A stretch of DNA of 22,088 nucleotides, from the NCBI GenBank assembly GCA_003160265.1, contig PLQY01000070.1:1-22088 (forward strand), written 5' to 3'. Numbering within the stretch: the stretch's first letter is position 1; each line of letters starts with the position of its first letter. The notes under the pieces are model-generated. The model was given only the letters and a program-made list of their open reading frames with translations. It searched no databases and was not told the origin of the DNA. The position numbers and the translations under genes are program-made. The DNA is from Peptococcaceae bacterium (GTDB lineage Bacteria > Bacillota > DSM-12270 > Thermacetogeniales > Thermacetogeniaceae). Of this stretch, positions 7,948 to 17,183 are shown one piece after another.

Positions 7948-8808
7948 GTGAAATTTTCCAAGTGGCACGGGCTGGGTAATGATTTCATTCTGGTGGAAGA
8001 CCGGCCGGATCGTTGGCCGGACGGGCAATTGGCCGAGTTGGCCAACTGCGTCTGCGATCGGCACTTCGGGATCGGTGGAGATGGGCTGATCTTTATATTT
8101 AATGATGATCAAGGCATTCTAACTATGCGCATCTTTAACGCCGATGGCTCGGAGGCGGAGATGTGCGGCAACGGCCTGCGCTGTGTGGCCAAGTACGCCT
8201 ACCTGAATGGCCTGGTGGGCCGGCCGGTTTTCCCCGTCAACACCGGGGCCGGGGTTTTAGTCCCGGAGGTGATCATGGATGGCGACCGGGTGGTGGCCGT
8301 CAGGGTAGATATGGGGGAGCCGGTGCTGGAACGGGATCGGATCCCGGTGCTGGGCGCTCCGGGCACGAGAATGATCGAAGAGGAGATCCTGGCGGGGGAT
8401 GAGCGGGTGATCGCCACCGCTGTCTCCATGGGCAATCCGCACTGCCTGTTATTCGTCCCCGATGTCTCCGGCGCCCCGGTTGGCAGCCTGGGGCCGATCC
8501 TGGAAAGGCATGAACTGTTTCCGAACCATACCAATGTCGAGTTTATCGAGATCGGGAGCGGCGAAGAGATTGCGGTGCGGGTCTGGGAGCGGGGGGTCGG
8601 GGAGACCCTGGCCTGCGGTACCGGGGCTTGTGCTGCGGCGGTAGGCTCTGCGCTGACGAACAGGACCGGACGCCGGATGCGTGTGAACCTGCCGGGCGGA
8701 CAGCTCCTGATCGAATGGTCGGACAATAACCACGTTTTCATGACCGGCCCAGCCGAAGAAGTTTTTCGCGGTGAGTTGGGCGAGGATTTTATGAGGAGTG
8801 AGATTTGA
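7948..8808 (+). CDS. dapF: Diaminopimelate epimerase
   Basis: A 286-residue enzyme that interconverts LL- and meso-diaminopimelate without a cofactor, feeding lysine and peptidoglycan synthesis. The two-cysteine, two-base mechanism is supported by C73 in [16 protein letters not shown] and C223 in [11 protein letters not shown]. The N-terminal half begins [17 protein letters not shown], as usual for the family. The start GTG 7948 is set by GGAGG six bases upstream and by the family N-terminus; the frame runs upstream to a TTG at 7918 without support. Its stop TGA overlaps the dapL start as TGATG, so the two successive pathway enzymes are co-translated. DapL makes the LL isomer that DapF uses. 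Confidence 0.96.
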   Translation: MKFSKWHGLGNDFILVEDRPDRWPDGQLAELANCVCDRHFGIGGDGLIFIFNDDQGILTMRIFNADGSEAEMCGNGLRCVAKYAYLNGLVGRPVFPVNTGAGVLVPEVIMDGDRVVAVRVDMGEPVLERDRIPVLGAPGTRMIEEEILAGDERVIATAVSMGNPHCLLFVPDVSGAPVGSLGPILERHELFPNHTNVEFIEIGSGEEIAVRVWERGVGETLACGTGACAAAVGSALTNRTGRRMRVNLPGGQLLIEWSDNNHVFMTGPAEEVFRGELGEDFMRSEI

Positions 8809-9974
8809 TGAAAGTAGCGGACCGGGTCGCGGCTTTGCCCCCATATCTTTTTGCCCGCATCGAGCAGAAGATCGAAGAGTGCCAAAACAGGGGTGTGGAT
8901 GTCATCAGCCTGGGGATCGGCGATCCCGACCTGCCCACACCGCCGCACATCGTGCAGGCTTTGCAAGATCAGGCAGACAATCCGGCCAATCACCGCTATC
9001 CCTCGTCAGTGGGGCTACTGGCTTTCCGCCAGGCGGTAGCCGATTGGTACCGGAACCGGTTCGGTGTGTCGTTGGACCCCCGGTCAGAAGTGGTGACCCT
9101 GATCGGTTCCAAGGAGGGAATCGGCCACATCGCCTTCTGCTACCTGAACCCCGGCGATTATGCCCTGATCCCGGACCCGGGTTATCCGGTCTATGGCATT
9201 GGCGCTGCCCTGGCAGGGGCGGAGAACTACCCGCTTCCGCTCAAAGCAGAGCGCGGCTTCCTGCCCGATTTATCTGCAGTTCCTGCCGAGGTGGCGCGCC
9301 GGGCCAAGCTTCTGTGGCTCAACTACCCGAATAACCCCACCGGCGCCGTGGCCAGTCTCGATTTCTTCCGGGAGGCGGTCAGTTTTGCCCGCAATTTTGA
9401 CCTGATCATCTGTCACGATGCGCCGTATACCGAAATCGCCTTTGACGGCTATGTCGCCCCCAGTTTCCTGCAGGCAGAAGGCGCCAGGGAGGTGGGGATC
9501 GAATTTCATTCCCTCTCCAAGACTTACAACATGACCGGCTGGCGCTTGGGCTGGGCCGCCGGCAATCCCGAAGTCGTCAAGACTCTGGGAAGTCTCAAAT
9601 CCAATCTCGATTCCGGTGTTTTTCAGGCAGTCCAGTATGCGGGAATCGCCGCCCTGTCAGGACCCCAGGACTGCGTCCGGCACACGCTGCAGGTCTATCA
9701 TGAGCGGCGGGACATAGTGGTACAGGGCCTGCGCAGCCTCGGTTGGCAAGTAGATCCGCCCAAGGCGACCATCTACGTCTGGGTACCGGTACCGCACCCA
9801 TATACGTCGACGGAGTTTGCCGAACTGGTGCTGGAAAAGGCGGGAGTGGTGCTAACTCAGGGGATCGGCTATGGAGCTTGTGGAGAGGGTTTTTTCAGGA
9901 TCTCGCTCACCACTCCCACGGAGCGTCTTGCTGAGGCCTTCAGACGTCTCGAGAAAGCCTTTTCAACCCCATAG
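8808..9974 (+). CDS. dapL: LL-diaminopimelate aminotransferase
   Basis: A 388-residue fold-type I, PLP-dependent aminotransferase. The PLP lysine is K238 in [16 protein letters not shown]. Also visible are [10 protein letters not shown] (171-180), CHDAPYTEI (202-210) and the C-terminal [17 protein letters not shown], which is characteristic of DapL-like proteins. DapL converts tetrahydrodipicolinate directly to LL-diaminopimelate, by-passing the acylated intermediates. The position directly after dapF, with a one-base overlap and GAGGAG nine bases before ATG 8808, supports this role over other class I/II aminotransferases. An in-frame TTG at 8805 precedes it by one codon and is unlikely to be used. 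Substrate is inferred from motif and context. Confidence 0.88.
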   Translation: MKVADRVAALPPYLFARIEQKIEECQNRGVDVISLGIGDPDLPTPPHIVQALQDQADNPANHRYPSSVGLLAFRQAVADWYRNRFGVSLDPRSEVVTLIGSKEGIGHIAFCYLNPGDYALIPDPGYPVYGIGAALAGAENYPLPLKAERGFLPDLSAVPAEVARRAKLLWLNYPNNPTGAVASLDFFREAVSFARNFDLIICHDAPYTEIAFDGYVAPSFLQAEGAREVGIEFHSLSKTYNMTGWRLGWAAGNPEVVKTLGSLKSNLDSGVFQAVQYAGIAALSGPQDCVRHTLQVYHERRDIVVQGLRSLGWQVDPPKATIYVWVPVPHPYTSTEFAELVLEKAGVVLTQGIGYGACGEGFFRISLTTPTERLAEAFRRLEKAFSTP

Positions 9975-10026
9975 AGCAAGTAAGTAATGAGGATCTCATC
10001 ACTCTCACAGAAGGTAGTGACTGAAC

Positions 10027-10905
10027 ATGCTTAAAAGTATGACCGGTTATGGACGCGGTGAGGCAGAACAGGATGGACTGCAGGCGACGGTGGAGATCCG
10101 CAGTGTAAATCACCGTTTTCTTGAAGCCGTGGTGCGCATTGCCAGACCTTTCATCGTCCTGGAGGAGCGCATCAAGGAACAGGTGCAGTCCCAGGTGTCC
10201 CGGGGACACCTGGACATATTTGTCACATTCACGGATAACAACGAAAAAAAGCGCAATGTCAAGCTTGACAAGGAATTAGTTGTTGCGTATCATGAATGCT
10301 TGAGGGAATTGGCAGAAATGATGCAAATTGATTTCCAGCCGAATGTTTTGGGCATCGCCCAGTATTCGGGAGTAATTGTTGAGGAAGAAGCCGGGGACGA
10401 TCTGGACCGGGCCTGGCTGGTGGCATACAGGGCTTTGACAGAGGCGCTGCAGCAGCTCGGTGGCATGAGGTTCCGCGAGGGTGAACGGTTAGCCAGGGAT
10501 TTCGACCTGCGCAGGGAGCGGATCGCCAGCATCGTCGACGAGATCCAGGAGCGCTCCCCCCAGCTTGAGGAGGACTTGCGCTCCCGTCTCCAGAAGCGCT
10601 TGCAAGCCATGTCAGTTGACTGCGAAATTGCTGAGATGCGCTTGACTACCGAGGTTGTCCTGTTTGCCGAGCGAAGCAGCATCACCGAGGAACTGGTGCG
10701 GTTGCATTCACACCTGGAACAACTTGCCGAAATGCTGAACTCCACCGATCCTGTGGGAAGGAAGATCGATTTCCTGATCCAGGAAATGAACCGGGAGATC
10801 AATACCATCGGGTCCAAGGCAGCCGATCTCACGATCTCCCCGCTGGTGATCGAGGTTAAGAGCGAGCTGGAGAAGATGCGTGAACAGGTGCAAAATGTGG
10901 AGTAA
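10027..10905 (+). CDS. yicC: YicC/YloC family endoribonuclease
   Basis: A 292-residue protein with the family ends: [14 protein letters not shown] at the start, and [13 protein letters not shown] with a helical C-terminal tail. E. coli YicC is an RNase implicated in small RNA decay; the role in Gram-positive bacteria is less clear. The middle (about 85-200) is helix-rich. Start ATG 10027 follows a weak GAAGGTAG. The 52 bases after dapL contain ATGAG-GAT-CTCAT, a short palindrome, but no obvious promoter. The gene heads the yicC-remA-gmk-rpoZ cluster conserved in many Gram-positive bacteria. Confidence 0.92.
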   Translation: MLKSMTGYGRGEAEQDGLQATVEIRSVNHRFLEAVVRIARPFIVLEERIKEQVQSQVSRGHLDIFVTFTDNNEKKRNVKLDKELVVAYHECLRELAEMMQIDFQPNVLGIAQYSGVIVEEEAGDDLDRAWLVAYRALTEALQQLGGMRFREGERLARDFDLRRERIASIVDEIQERSPQLEEDLRSRLQKRLQAMSVDCEIAEMRLTTEVVLFAERSSITEELVRLHSHLEQLAEMLNSTDPVGRKIDFLIQEMNREINTIGSKAADLTISPLVIEVKSELEKMREQVQNVE

Positions 10906-10939
10906 CTGTCAGGGGAGAGCCAACTCAAGGAGGGCGTTT

Positions 10940-11203
10940 ATGGATATCAAGCTGATTAACATCGGTTTCGGGAATATTGTCTCCGCCAACCGGATTGTTG
11001 CCATTGTCAGCCCGGAGTCAGCGCCGATCAAGAGGATCATCCAGGAGGCCCGCGACCGGGGCATGCTGATCGATGCCACTTACGGGCGGAGAACCAGGGC
11101 CGTGGTGATTGCCGACAGCGACCACGTGATCCTGTCCGCAGTTCAGCCGGAGACTGTTGCCCACCGGCTTTCCAGCAAAGATGTACTCCAGCAGGACGAG
11201 TAG
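10940..11203 (+). CDS. remA: RemA-family extracellular matrix / DUF370 regulator
   Basis: An 87-residue protein almost collinear with Bacillus Rem[13 protein letters not shown], then [19 protein letters not shown], then [12 protein letters not shown] and [16 protein letters not shown]. In B. subtilis RemA is a ring-forming DNA-binding activator of matrix and osmoprotection genes. ATG 10940 is chosen because AAGGAGGG lies five bases upstream and the family N-terminus starts there; the longer open frame overlaps yicC. It sits between yicC and gmk as in many Firmicutes. Non-matrix-forming anaerobes also keep it, so the target genes here are unknown. Confidence 0.94.
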   Translation: MDIKLINIGFGNIVSANRIVAIVSPESAPIKRIIQEARDRGMLIDATYGRRTRAVVIADSDHVILSAVQPETVAHRLSSKDVLQQDE

Positions 11204-11231
11204 AACGATTCTCTGACAGGAGGCAGGGAGG

Positions 11232-11831
11232 GTGGCCGCCAAGCCCTTGTTGATAGTTGTATCTGGGCCTTCGGGCTCAGGAAAAGGTACGCTCTGCGCT
11301 ATGTTGCGGCAAGCTCTCCCCAATCTTGCATATTCGGTTTCGGCAACCACCCGCCAGCCCCGTCCGGGCGAACGGAACGAGGTGGATTATTTTTTTATTT
11401 CTGATGCCGAGTTCCAGCAACTGATCGACCGGGGCGAGTTCCTGGAATGGGCAGAGGTTTATGGCCATCGCTACGGCACAGCGCGCCCGGCGGTCGAGGC
11501 TCAGCTCAAAGCCGGGCGGGATATGCTGCTGGAGATCGATGTCCAAGGGGCGATGAATATCAAGAAGTCGTTTCCGGATGCCCTGCTGATCTTCGTACAA
11601 CCACCTTCACTGCAGGAGTTGGGCGCCCGGATCGCGAACCGGGGAACGGAGAGCTTGCAAGACCTCAAGGTCAGGATGGACTGTGTGCTGTCGGAATTAC
11701 AGGCGGCAGAACAATATGACCACGTTGTCCTCAACGATAAGCCGGAAGATGCCCTTGCCGAGTTGCTGGAGATCATCGGGGATGCCAAAGGCAAGAGGTC
11801 GGAAGTCGGAAAAAAGATTCAAAATGAGTAA
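11232..11831 (+). CDS. gmk: Guanylate kinase
   Basis: A 199-residue enzyme that phosphorylates GMP to GDP with ATP. The P-loop VSGPSGSGKGT (10-20) is followed by TTRQPRPGERNEVDYFF, the GMP-binding region FLEWAEVYGHRYGT, and the lid region with RGTES. The start is GTG 11232, eight bases after AGGAGG, and gives the family N-terminus. Located between remA and rpoZ, the common order in Gram-positive genomes. Normal length. Confidence 0.96.
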   Translation: MAAKPLLIVVSGPSGSGKGTLCAMLRQALPNLAYSVSATTRQPRPGERNEVDYFFISDAEFQQLIDRGEFLEWAEVYGHRYGTARPAVEAQLKAGRDMLLEIDVQGAMNIKKSFPDALLIFVQPPSLQELGARIANRGTESLQDLKVRMDCVLSELQAAEQYDHVVLNDKPEDALAELLEIIGDAKGKRSEVGKKIQNE

Positions 11832-11888
11832 CTTCTTAGGAGTCAGGAGTCATATACTCCCGATATCTGTTGAAAAGAGGCAGAATAA

Positions 11889-12101
11889 ATGCAACAGCCC
11901 AGTCTCGATGTGTTGATGCGCAAGGTTGCCAGCAAGTATGAGCTTGTTGTCGCCGCATCCAAGAGGGGGCGCATGCTCACGGAAGGGGGACAATCCCAGG
12001 CGGATGGAAAGCAGCTCAAGCCGGTGAGCATTGCCCTGAATGAGATAGCCGATGGCAGGCTGACGATCTGTCATCACGAGTACTACAAAGCAAAGCGATG
12101 A
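11889..12101 (+). CDS. rpoZ: RNA polymerase omega subunit
   Basis: A 70-residue protein. It begins QQPSLDVLMRKVASKYELVVAASKRGRML and has KPVSIALNEIADGRL, which match the omega fold that clamps the beta' subunit and aids assembly. GAGG lies eight bases before ATG 11889. The 57 bases before it carry a tandem AGGAGTC repeat (11838-11851) and a GGAGT-CATAT-ACTCC inverted repeat (11846-11860) whose centre contains TATACT; a minor internal promoter is possible but lacks a -35. The stop overlaps the coaBC start as ATGA. Confidence 0.93.
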   Translation: MQQPSLDVLMRKVASKYELVVAASKRGRMLTEGGQSQADGKQLKPVSIALNEIADGRLTICHHEYYKAKR

Positions 12102-13303
12102 GCAAGACCGTCATCCTTGGTGTTACCGGAAGCATTGCCGCCTACAAGGCGGCGGAGTTGGCCAGCCTGATGGTCAAGCGGAATTATGTGGTGCACGTGA
12201 TCATGACCCCGGCAGCCACACGATTCATTACCCCCTTGACGCTGCAGGCAATATCGCAGAACCCCGTTCATGTTGATATGTTTGCCTCCCCCGGTTCTTG
12301 GGAGATTGGGCACATCAGCCTGGCCGCACGGGCCGATCTGGTTTTAGTGGCGCCGGCATCGGCCGATTTTATTGCCAGACTGGCTGCCGGTATGGCAGAC
12401 GACCTGCTGGCAGCGACCATCATGGCCACCAAGGCGACGGTGCTACTGGCGCCGGCGATGAACGACGGGATGTACGCCAATCCGGTACTGCAGGAGAAGA
12501 TAGTTTACCTGAAAGGGGTCGGTTATCGCTTTATCGAGCCCGAAACGGGCAGACTGGCCTGCGGGACAGTGGGACAAGGCCGGTTGGCGTCCCCGGAGGC
12601 GATTATCGGTGCAGTATCACAAGCCTTCTCGTCTAATCAGGACCTGGCGGACAAAAGAATCCTGGTCACGGCCGGACCTACCCGGGAACCCCTGGATCCC
12701 GTCCGTTACCTCTCCAATTACAGTTCCGGGAAGATGGGTTATGCCATTGCCGAAGAGGCCTGCAGGAGAGGCGCCAGGGTAACCCTGGTCAGCGGTCCGA
12801 CACAGCTCGCGCCTCCGCCCGGAGTCAGCCTGGTGCCGGTTGAGACCGCCCAGGAGATGTTCGAGGCGGTTGTCGGCAGGTACGACCAGGTGGATGCTGT
12901 CATCAAAGCTGCCGCGGTGGCCGATTTCCGCCCGCGGCAGAAATCAGAGCAGAAACTGAAAAAGCAGGTCTTCAGTCCGGTACTGGAACTGGAAAGAACG
13001 CCCGATATCCTGGGTTATCTCGGAGAGCATAAAAGCAGGCAGGTCCTGGTGGGATTTGCCGCGGAGACTGAGAACCTGTTGGAAAACGCCGGCGGCAAAC
13101 TGCGGCAGAAAAACCTGGACCTGGTGGTCGCCAACAACCTGACCGAACCCGGCGCAGGCTTCGGGGTTGACACCAATCTTGTCACATTATTATACTCAAG
13201 TGGGGAAACCGTAAAACTTCCAGTGTTGTCAAAAAAAGAAGTTGCCGGCATACTGCTGGATAAAGTGGCAGCTATTATACAAGTTCAAGCAAAGAAGGTG
13301 TAG
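12098..13303 (+). CDS. coaBC: Bifunctional phosphopantothenoylcysteine decarboxylase / phosphopantothenate-cysteine ligase
   Basis: A 401-residue fusion catalysing two steps of coenzyme A synthesis. The N-terminal CoaC flavoprotein (about 1-180) shows GVTGSIAAYK, the active-site H72 in EIGHISLA, the PAMN motif (119-122) and C155 in GRLACGTVGQGRL. The C-terminal CoaB ligase (about 185-401) shows ILVTAGPTREPLDPVRYLSN, SSGKMGYAIAEEA, and KAAAVADFRP followed by basic residues. The start ATG overlaps the rpoZ stop by four bases with no strong Shine-Dalgarno site, so translation is probably coupled. Normal length. Confidence 0.96.
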   Translation: MSKTVILGVTGSIAAYKAAELASLMVKRNYVVHVIMTPAATRFITPLTLQAISQNPVHVDMFASPGSWEIGHISLAARADLVLVAPASADFIARLAAGMADDLLAATIMATKATVLLAPAMNDGMYANPVLQEKIVYLKGVGYRFIEPETGRLACGTVGQGRLASPEAIIGAVSQAFSSNQDLADKRILVTAGPTREPLDPVRYLSNYSSGKMGYAIAEEACRRGARVTLVSGPTQLAPPPGVSLVPVETAQEMFEAVVGRYDQVDAVIKAAAVADFRPRQKSEQKLKKQVFSPVLELERTPDILGYLGEHKSRQVLVGFAAETENLLENAGGKLRQKNLDLVVANNLTEPGAGFGVDTNLVTLLYSSGETVKLPVLSKKEVAGILLDKVAAIIQVQAKKV

Positions 13304-13306
13304 TCA

Positions 13307-14503
13307 ATGGCAAGCAGATTCTTCACCTCGGAGTCAGTCACCGAGGGGCATCCGGATAAGGTGGCCGATCAGATCGTCGACGCCATCCTGGACTCCATCT
13401 ATGAACAGGACGCCTACGGCAGGGTTGCCTGCGAGGCCATGGTGTCAACCGGCCTGGTTTTTGTGGCGGGGCAGATCACCACCGAATGCTATGTAGATAT
13501 TACTCACATCACCAGGGAAACGGTGAGGCAGATCGGTTACACCAGGGCCAAATTCGGCTTTGATTGCGATACCTGCGCCGTGATCACCGCCATCGACGAG
13601 CAGTCGCCCGACATCGCTCTGGGGGTGGACACCGCCCTGGAGGTCAAGACGGGGGAGATCGCTTACGGTGAGTTGGGGGCGGGAGACCAGGGGATGATGT
13701 ACGGATATGCCACCGACGAGTGCTTGAACCTGATGCCCCTGCCGATCGATCTCGCTCACGGACTGGCGCGCCGGCTGGCGGAGGTGCGCAAGAGCGGGAT
13801 CCTGCCGTACCTGCGGCCTGACGGCAAGACCCAGGTTACCGTGGAATACGAGGGCGACAGGCCGGTCAGGGTGGATGCGGTGGTGGTATCGGCCCAACAC
13901 CAGCCTGATATTTCGATGTCGCAGATTCGGGATGAGATCATCGAGAACGTGATCAGACATGCGGTTCCCGGTGAGTACCTGGACAGCAAGACCCGCTTTT
14001 TCGTCAATCCTACCGGGCGCTTCGTGATCGGCGGCCCCCAGGGAGACACCGGCCTGACCGGTCGCAAGATCATCGCCGATACTTATGGCGGCATGGCCAG
14101 GCATGGGGGCGGCTCTTTTTCCGGCAAAGACCCCACCAAGGTCGACCGCTCAGCCGCCTATTATCTGCGCTATGCAGCCAAGAATGTGGTGGCTGCGGGG
14201 CTGGCCCGCCGCTGCGAGCTCCAGGTGGCCTATGCCATCGGAGTGGCCAGACCGATATCGCTGTACGTAGACACCTTCGGTACTGGTATGATCCCGGATG
14301 AGGCTATCTGCAGGCTGGTCGATGAACACTTCGACTTCAAGCCGGCGGCAATCATCAAGGAACTGCACCTGAGGCACCCGATCTACAGGCAAGTTGCCGC
14401 CTATGGACACTTTGGGCGCTCCGATCTGGACCTGTCCTGGGAGAGAACCGACCGGGCGGCGCTGTTACGCAAAGAGGCAGAAAAGATCGGAAGCGGGAAA
14501 TAG
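13307..14503 (+). CDS. metK: S-adenosylmethionine synthetase
   Basis: A 398-residue enzyme forming S-adenosylmethionine from methionine and ATP. Signatures: [18 protein letters not shown] near the start (methionine/ATP site), [15 protein letters not shown], and [19 protein letters not shown] (phosphate and K+ binding). ATG 13307 follows GAAGGTG by about seven bases and begins three bases after the coaBC stop. This makes it the last gene of the yicC-to-metK operon, which ends in a strong terminator. No SAM riboswitch is seen, as expected for an internal operon gene. Confidence 0.97.
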   Translation: MASRFFTSESVTEGHPDKVADQIVDAILDSIYEQDAYGRVACEAMVSTGLVFVAGQITTECYVDITHITRETVRQIGYTRAKFGFDCDTCAVITAIDEQSPDIALGVDTALEVKTGEIAYGELGAGDQGMMYGYATDECLNLMPLPIDLAHGLARRLAEVRKSGILPYLRPDGKTQVTVEYEGDRPVRVDAVVVSAQHQPDISMSQIRDEIIENVIRHAVPGEYLDSKTRFFVNPTGRFVIGGPQGDTGLTGRKIIADTYGGMARHGGGSFSGKDPTKVDRSAAYYLRYAAKNVVAAGLARRCELQVAYAIGVARPISLYVDTFGTGMIPDEAICRLVDEHFDFKPAAIIKELHLRHPIYRQVAAYGHFGRSDLDLSWERTDRAALLRKEAEKIGSGK

Positions 14504-14523
14504 CTTTAGCCAAAGTTGTTAAT

Positions 14524-14569
14524 AAGCCACCTTTTGAAGGAGTTAAATCCCGAAAGGTGGCTTTGTTGT
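14524..14569 (+). terminator. Rho-independent terminator after metK
   Basis: An 11-bp perfect stem, AAGCCACCTTT (14524-14534) and AAAGGTGGCTT (14553-14563), with an 18-base loop and a T-rich tail (TGTTGT). It starts 20 bases after the metK stop and ends the housekeeping operon. Confidence 0.85.
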
Positions 14570-14855
14570 AGCGAATATCGATAGGCTGGGTGAACTCATT
14601 ACTTCATTGAGAGCGTTGCCAGAGCCGTTGGTGTGCAGGCAGGAAAATCTTAAATTAAGAAGAAAATAAGTAATAATGTTGGTTGCAATAGCAAATTTAT
14701 GGGATAGTTGAATGGAGACCTCAGAAAAACAGCTTACCGGGCACAGGCAGAGAAAGGTGATTAGCATAAGCCGACAGCTTATAATCACTAAATATAAGTT
14801 GTAGGTTTATAATTACTTGGCATGGACCGTACCGATGGTCTGGAGAGGATAAGGG
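14570..14855 (+). promoter_or_regulatory. AT-rich leader region before priA
   Basis: I see no convincing gene in these 286 bases. They hold two exact TATAAT hexamers at 14780-14785 and 14808-14813. Around them are direct repeats TTATAATCAC and TTATAATTAC and an imperfect hairpin ACAGCTTATA (14775-14784) with TATAAGTTGT (14793-14802). Neither hexamer has a good -35 at 16-18 bases, so an activated promoter is possible. The base composition is clearly more AT-rich than the flanking genes. Confidence 0.4.
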
Positions 14856-14906
14856 ATGATCAGTTTTCTTTTGAGACTGTTGTTTTCCGGGGCCAGCAAT
14901 GGATGA
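14856..14906 (+). CDS. Possible 16-residue leader ORF overlapping the priA start
   Basis: ATG 14856 opens MISFLLRLLFSGASNG and stops at TGA 14904-14906, eight bases inside priA. It has the better ribosome binding site (GGAGAGGATAAGGG just upstream), whereas the priA ATG has only a weak GGGG. The peptide is hydrophobic and no homologue is recognised. It may serve to couple translation to priA and not to yield a functional peptide. A chance ORF cannot be excluded. Confidence 0.35.
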   Translation: MISFLLRLLFSGASNG

Positions 14907-17055
14907 GTGCCCGGAGGTAGTGGTAGAGATCAACCACCTGCGCCATGATCAGGTGTTTCACTACTTGCCGCCCGAGGAGATGCCTGACCTGGAGTTGGGG
15001 ACGAGGGTGCTTGTCCCTTTTGGGAAAAAGACGGTCCAGGGGTGGGTGGTGGGCTTTAGCGCCCCCCCGCCGGGGGTTACCCTGCGGCCGATCGAGTCGG
15101 TTGTGGGTGATAAGCCGGATTTCAATCCGGAACTGCTGCGGCTCGCCAGGTGGATGGCCGATTATTATCTCCATCCGCTGCCGGAGATCCTGAAACTGAT
15201 GTCTCCCCCCGAGAAACCTGTTCGTGCCAGGAAGCATGCCCCGGTAGGAGGGATGACCCTGGCCGGTCGTCCCGGCAGTCTGGTGCTAAATGCTGAACAG
15301 ACAGTTGCGCTGAGGGAGATCGAGGCGGCGCTCAGGGCGGGGGGCGACGCCCGGGCGCCAACCGGGGATGACGCCGGGTACCGCGCCTGCCATAGCGGCG
15401 GCGCCGGGTCCGCCCCCGGGGCGGGGCAGCAAGAAGCTGCCGCTACTGGTATTACCTCATATTTGAGTGACGAGCACCAGCCGGGTGCGATGGGTGCAGG
15501 GCGGCAGTTCCTGCTGCACGGGATCACCGGCAGCGGGAAGACGGAGGTGTACCTGAGGGCGGCCATGACGGCCCTGTCCCTCGGACGCCAGGTGCTGTAC
15601 CTGGTTCCGGAGATTGCCCTGACACCACAGGCAGGCGCCTGGTTCCGGGCCGCCCTGGGTGACCGGGTGGCGGTCTGGCACAGCAGGCTGTCCCGGGGTG
15701 AGAGATACGAGACCCGGGAGGGGATCAGGCAGGGCGTGCTCAGCATTCTGATCGGCCCCCGCTCTGCCGTCTTTGCCCCATTCAAGAACCTGGGGCTGGT
15801 CATCGTCGACGAGGAGCAGGATGCCTCGTACAAACAGCAGGAGAGCCCTTACTACCACGCCCGTCAGGTTGCCGCCCAGCGCGCCCGGGACAACGGGGCG
15901 GTGCTCCTCCTGGGTTCGGCGACCCCGTCCCTGGAAAGCTATACAGGCGCCCGGGACGGACAGTACCGGCTGCTCCGGTTGACCAGGCGGCCACAGGGGC
16001 GGCGCCTGCCCCGGGTAACCGTCGTCGATCTGAAGCAGGAGCATGATGCGGGGCATGATCTGCGGGTCAATCTGCTGGGGCAGTACCTGGCCGGGCAGAT
16101 CGCCCTCCGGCTGCAGCGGCGGGAGCAGACCATCCTTTTTTTAAACCGGCGGGGATACTCGCCCATCGTGTTCTGCCCGCCATGCGGGTTGGTTTTGAAG
16201 TGCGAGCGTTGTTCCATCTCCTTGGTGTATCACCGGACCACCGGAGACCTGCGCTGTCATTACTGTAATTTCAAGCGTCCGCTCCCGGAGCGCTGTCCCG
16301 GGTGTGGGGCCGCCGGATCGCTGCGCTTTCTGGGAACCGGGATTCAACGGGTGGAACAAGTACTCCGGCGTTTTTATCCCCAGGCCGGGATCCAGCGGCT
16401 GGATTTTGACACCACCCGCCGCAAGGGGGAATTTGACAGGATCCTCGACAGCTTCGGAAAGCGGGAGATAGACATCCTGCTCGGGACCCAGATGGTGGCG
16501 AAGGGCCACGATTTTCCGGGGGTGACCCTGGTAGGAGTGCTCGATGCGGACCTGGCCCTGAAACTGCCTGATTACCGTGCCACGGAGCGTACCTATCAAC
16601 TGCTGGCCCAGGTTGCCGGCAGGGCCGGAAGGGGGTGGGTTCCGGGCGAGGTGGTGGTTCAGACGTACTTTCCCGACCACTACAGTATCCAGACTGCCTG
16701 TTTTGCCAGTTATCCCTCGTTCTATCGCCAGGAGATCGGAAACCGGGAATCGTCCGGTTACCCTCCCTACGGGGAGTTGATCCGCATCCGGGTGGCCGGG
16801 GAGAAGGAGCAGCAGGTGGAGAGGCGCATCAAAGAACTGGCTGAGGCGCTGGCCGCTCTGTTGACAGGGGAGCGGGTGCGGCTGTTGGGCCCCGCTCCGG
16901 CGCCGGTCCTGCGCCTGCAGGACCTGTACAGGTGGCAGGTGATGCTCAAGGGTGAGTTGGGTGGACAGAAGAGCGAGATCCGCGACTGCATTCAGCACTA
17001 TAAAAAAAATACAAGTGTTATAATAAGTATCGAAGTCGATCCCTATGGCATGTAA
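14899..17055 (+). CDS. priA: Primosomal replication restart helicase
   Basis: A 718-residue superfamily 2 DNA helicase that recognises stalled forks and reloads the replicative helicase. Visible: an N-terminal 3'-DNA-binding domain (1-103: DQVFHYLPPEE, VLVPFGKKTVQGWVVG), Walker A GITGSGKTEVYL (208-219), Walker B DEEQ (304-307), LLLGSATPSLES, and eight zinc cysteines (426, 429, 435, 438, 453, 456, 466, 469). The C-terminus reads SIEVDPYGM. Two oddities: only about 27 residues separate the N-terminal domain from LVLNAEQ, so the usual winged-helix domain seems missing. A low-complexity stretch at about 148-199 is encoded by palindrome-rich DNA. The final 20 codons are AT-rich. ATG 14899 gives the family N-terminus. 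A broken second copy of its 3' end lies before def. Confidence 0.93.
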   Translation: MDECPEVVVEINHLRHDQVFHYLPPEEMPDLELGTRVLVPFGKKTVQGWVVGFSAPPPGVTLRPIESVVGDKPDFNPELLRLARWMADYYLHPLPEILKLMSPPEKPVRARKHAPVGGMTLAGRPGSLVLNAEQTVALREIEAALRAGGDARAPTGDDAGYRACHSGGAGSAPGAGQQEAAATGITSYLSDEHQPGAMGAGRQFLLHGITGSGKTEVYLRAAMTALSLGRQVLYLVPEIALTPQAGAWFRAALGDRVAVWHSRLSRGERYETREGIRQGVLSILIGPRSAVFAPFKNLGLVIVDEEQDASYKQQESPYYHARQVAAQRARDNGAVLLLGSATPSLESYTGARDGQYRLLRLTRRPQGRRLPRVTVVDLKQEHDAGHDLRVNLLGQYLAGQIALRLQRREQTILFLNRRGYSPIVFCPPCGLVLKCERCSISLVYHRTTGDLRCHYCNFKRPLPERCPGCGAAGSLRFLGTGIQRVEQVLRRFYPQAGIQRLDFDTTRRKGEFDRILDSFGKREIDILLGTQMVAKGHDFPGVTLVGVLDADLALKLPDYRATERTYQLLAQVAGRAGRGWVPGEVVVQTYFPDHYSIQTACFASYPSFYRQEIGNRESSGYPPYGELIRIRVAGEKEQQVERRIKELAEALAALLTGERVRLLGPAPAPVLRLQDLYRWQVMLKGELGGQKSEIRDCIQHYKKNTSVIISIEVDPYGM
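15340..15500. repeat. Palindrome-rich in-frame segment within priA
   Basis: This stretch encodes the low-complexity part of PriA (about 148-199). It contains GGCAGC-AAGAA-GCTGCC (15424-15440), several GGCGCC/CCCGGG units, and a larger fold from CTGGT (15446-15450) to ACCAG (15476-15480) around CTCA-TATT-TGAG. E. coli PriA has no such stretch directly before Walker A. It may be an inserted palindromic element that stayed in frame. Confidence 0.4.
17026..17042 (+). repeat. 17-bp direct repeat, left copy (priA 3' end)
   Basis: AGTATCGAAGTCGATCC is inside the last codons of priA (SIEVDP) and recurs exactly at 21460-21476 upstream of def. The two copies bracket the accessory insert. The 128 bases from the priA stop to 17183 hold no recognised gene. 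Confidence 0.7.
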
Positions 17056-17183
17056 TCCAACAATACCAACGCCGGGCGGGGTTATTACAAACAGTAGTTC
17101 GTTAAATAGCGTCCAGAACAGTCTATAGTATTTGCTCATATACACTTGACAGTTAACGAATGGGTTTTTAGGACAAACTATCC

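Noticed and set aside
11838..11860. Internal promoter or CRISPR-like repeat before rpoZ
   Set aside because: Only two 7-base units and a short inverted repeat are present; no -35 and no spacer array.
13200..13306. SAM riboswitch for metK
   Set aside because: metK starts three bases after coaBC and the upstream sequence is coding; there is no room for a leader.
14640..14770. A possible metK 3'-end echo before priA
   Set aside because: A few short matches (GGCAGA, GAAA) were seen, but no frame aligned over more than four or five residues, unlike the three echoes reported.
16141..17145. A 334-codon - strand frame starting MYMSKYYRLFWTLFNELL after priA
   Set aside because: The first 30 codons lie in the spacer and look protein-like, but there is no ribosome binding site and the rest is antisense to the priA zinc and helicase region.
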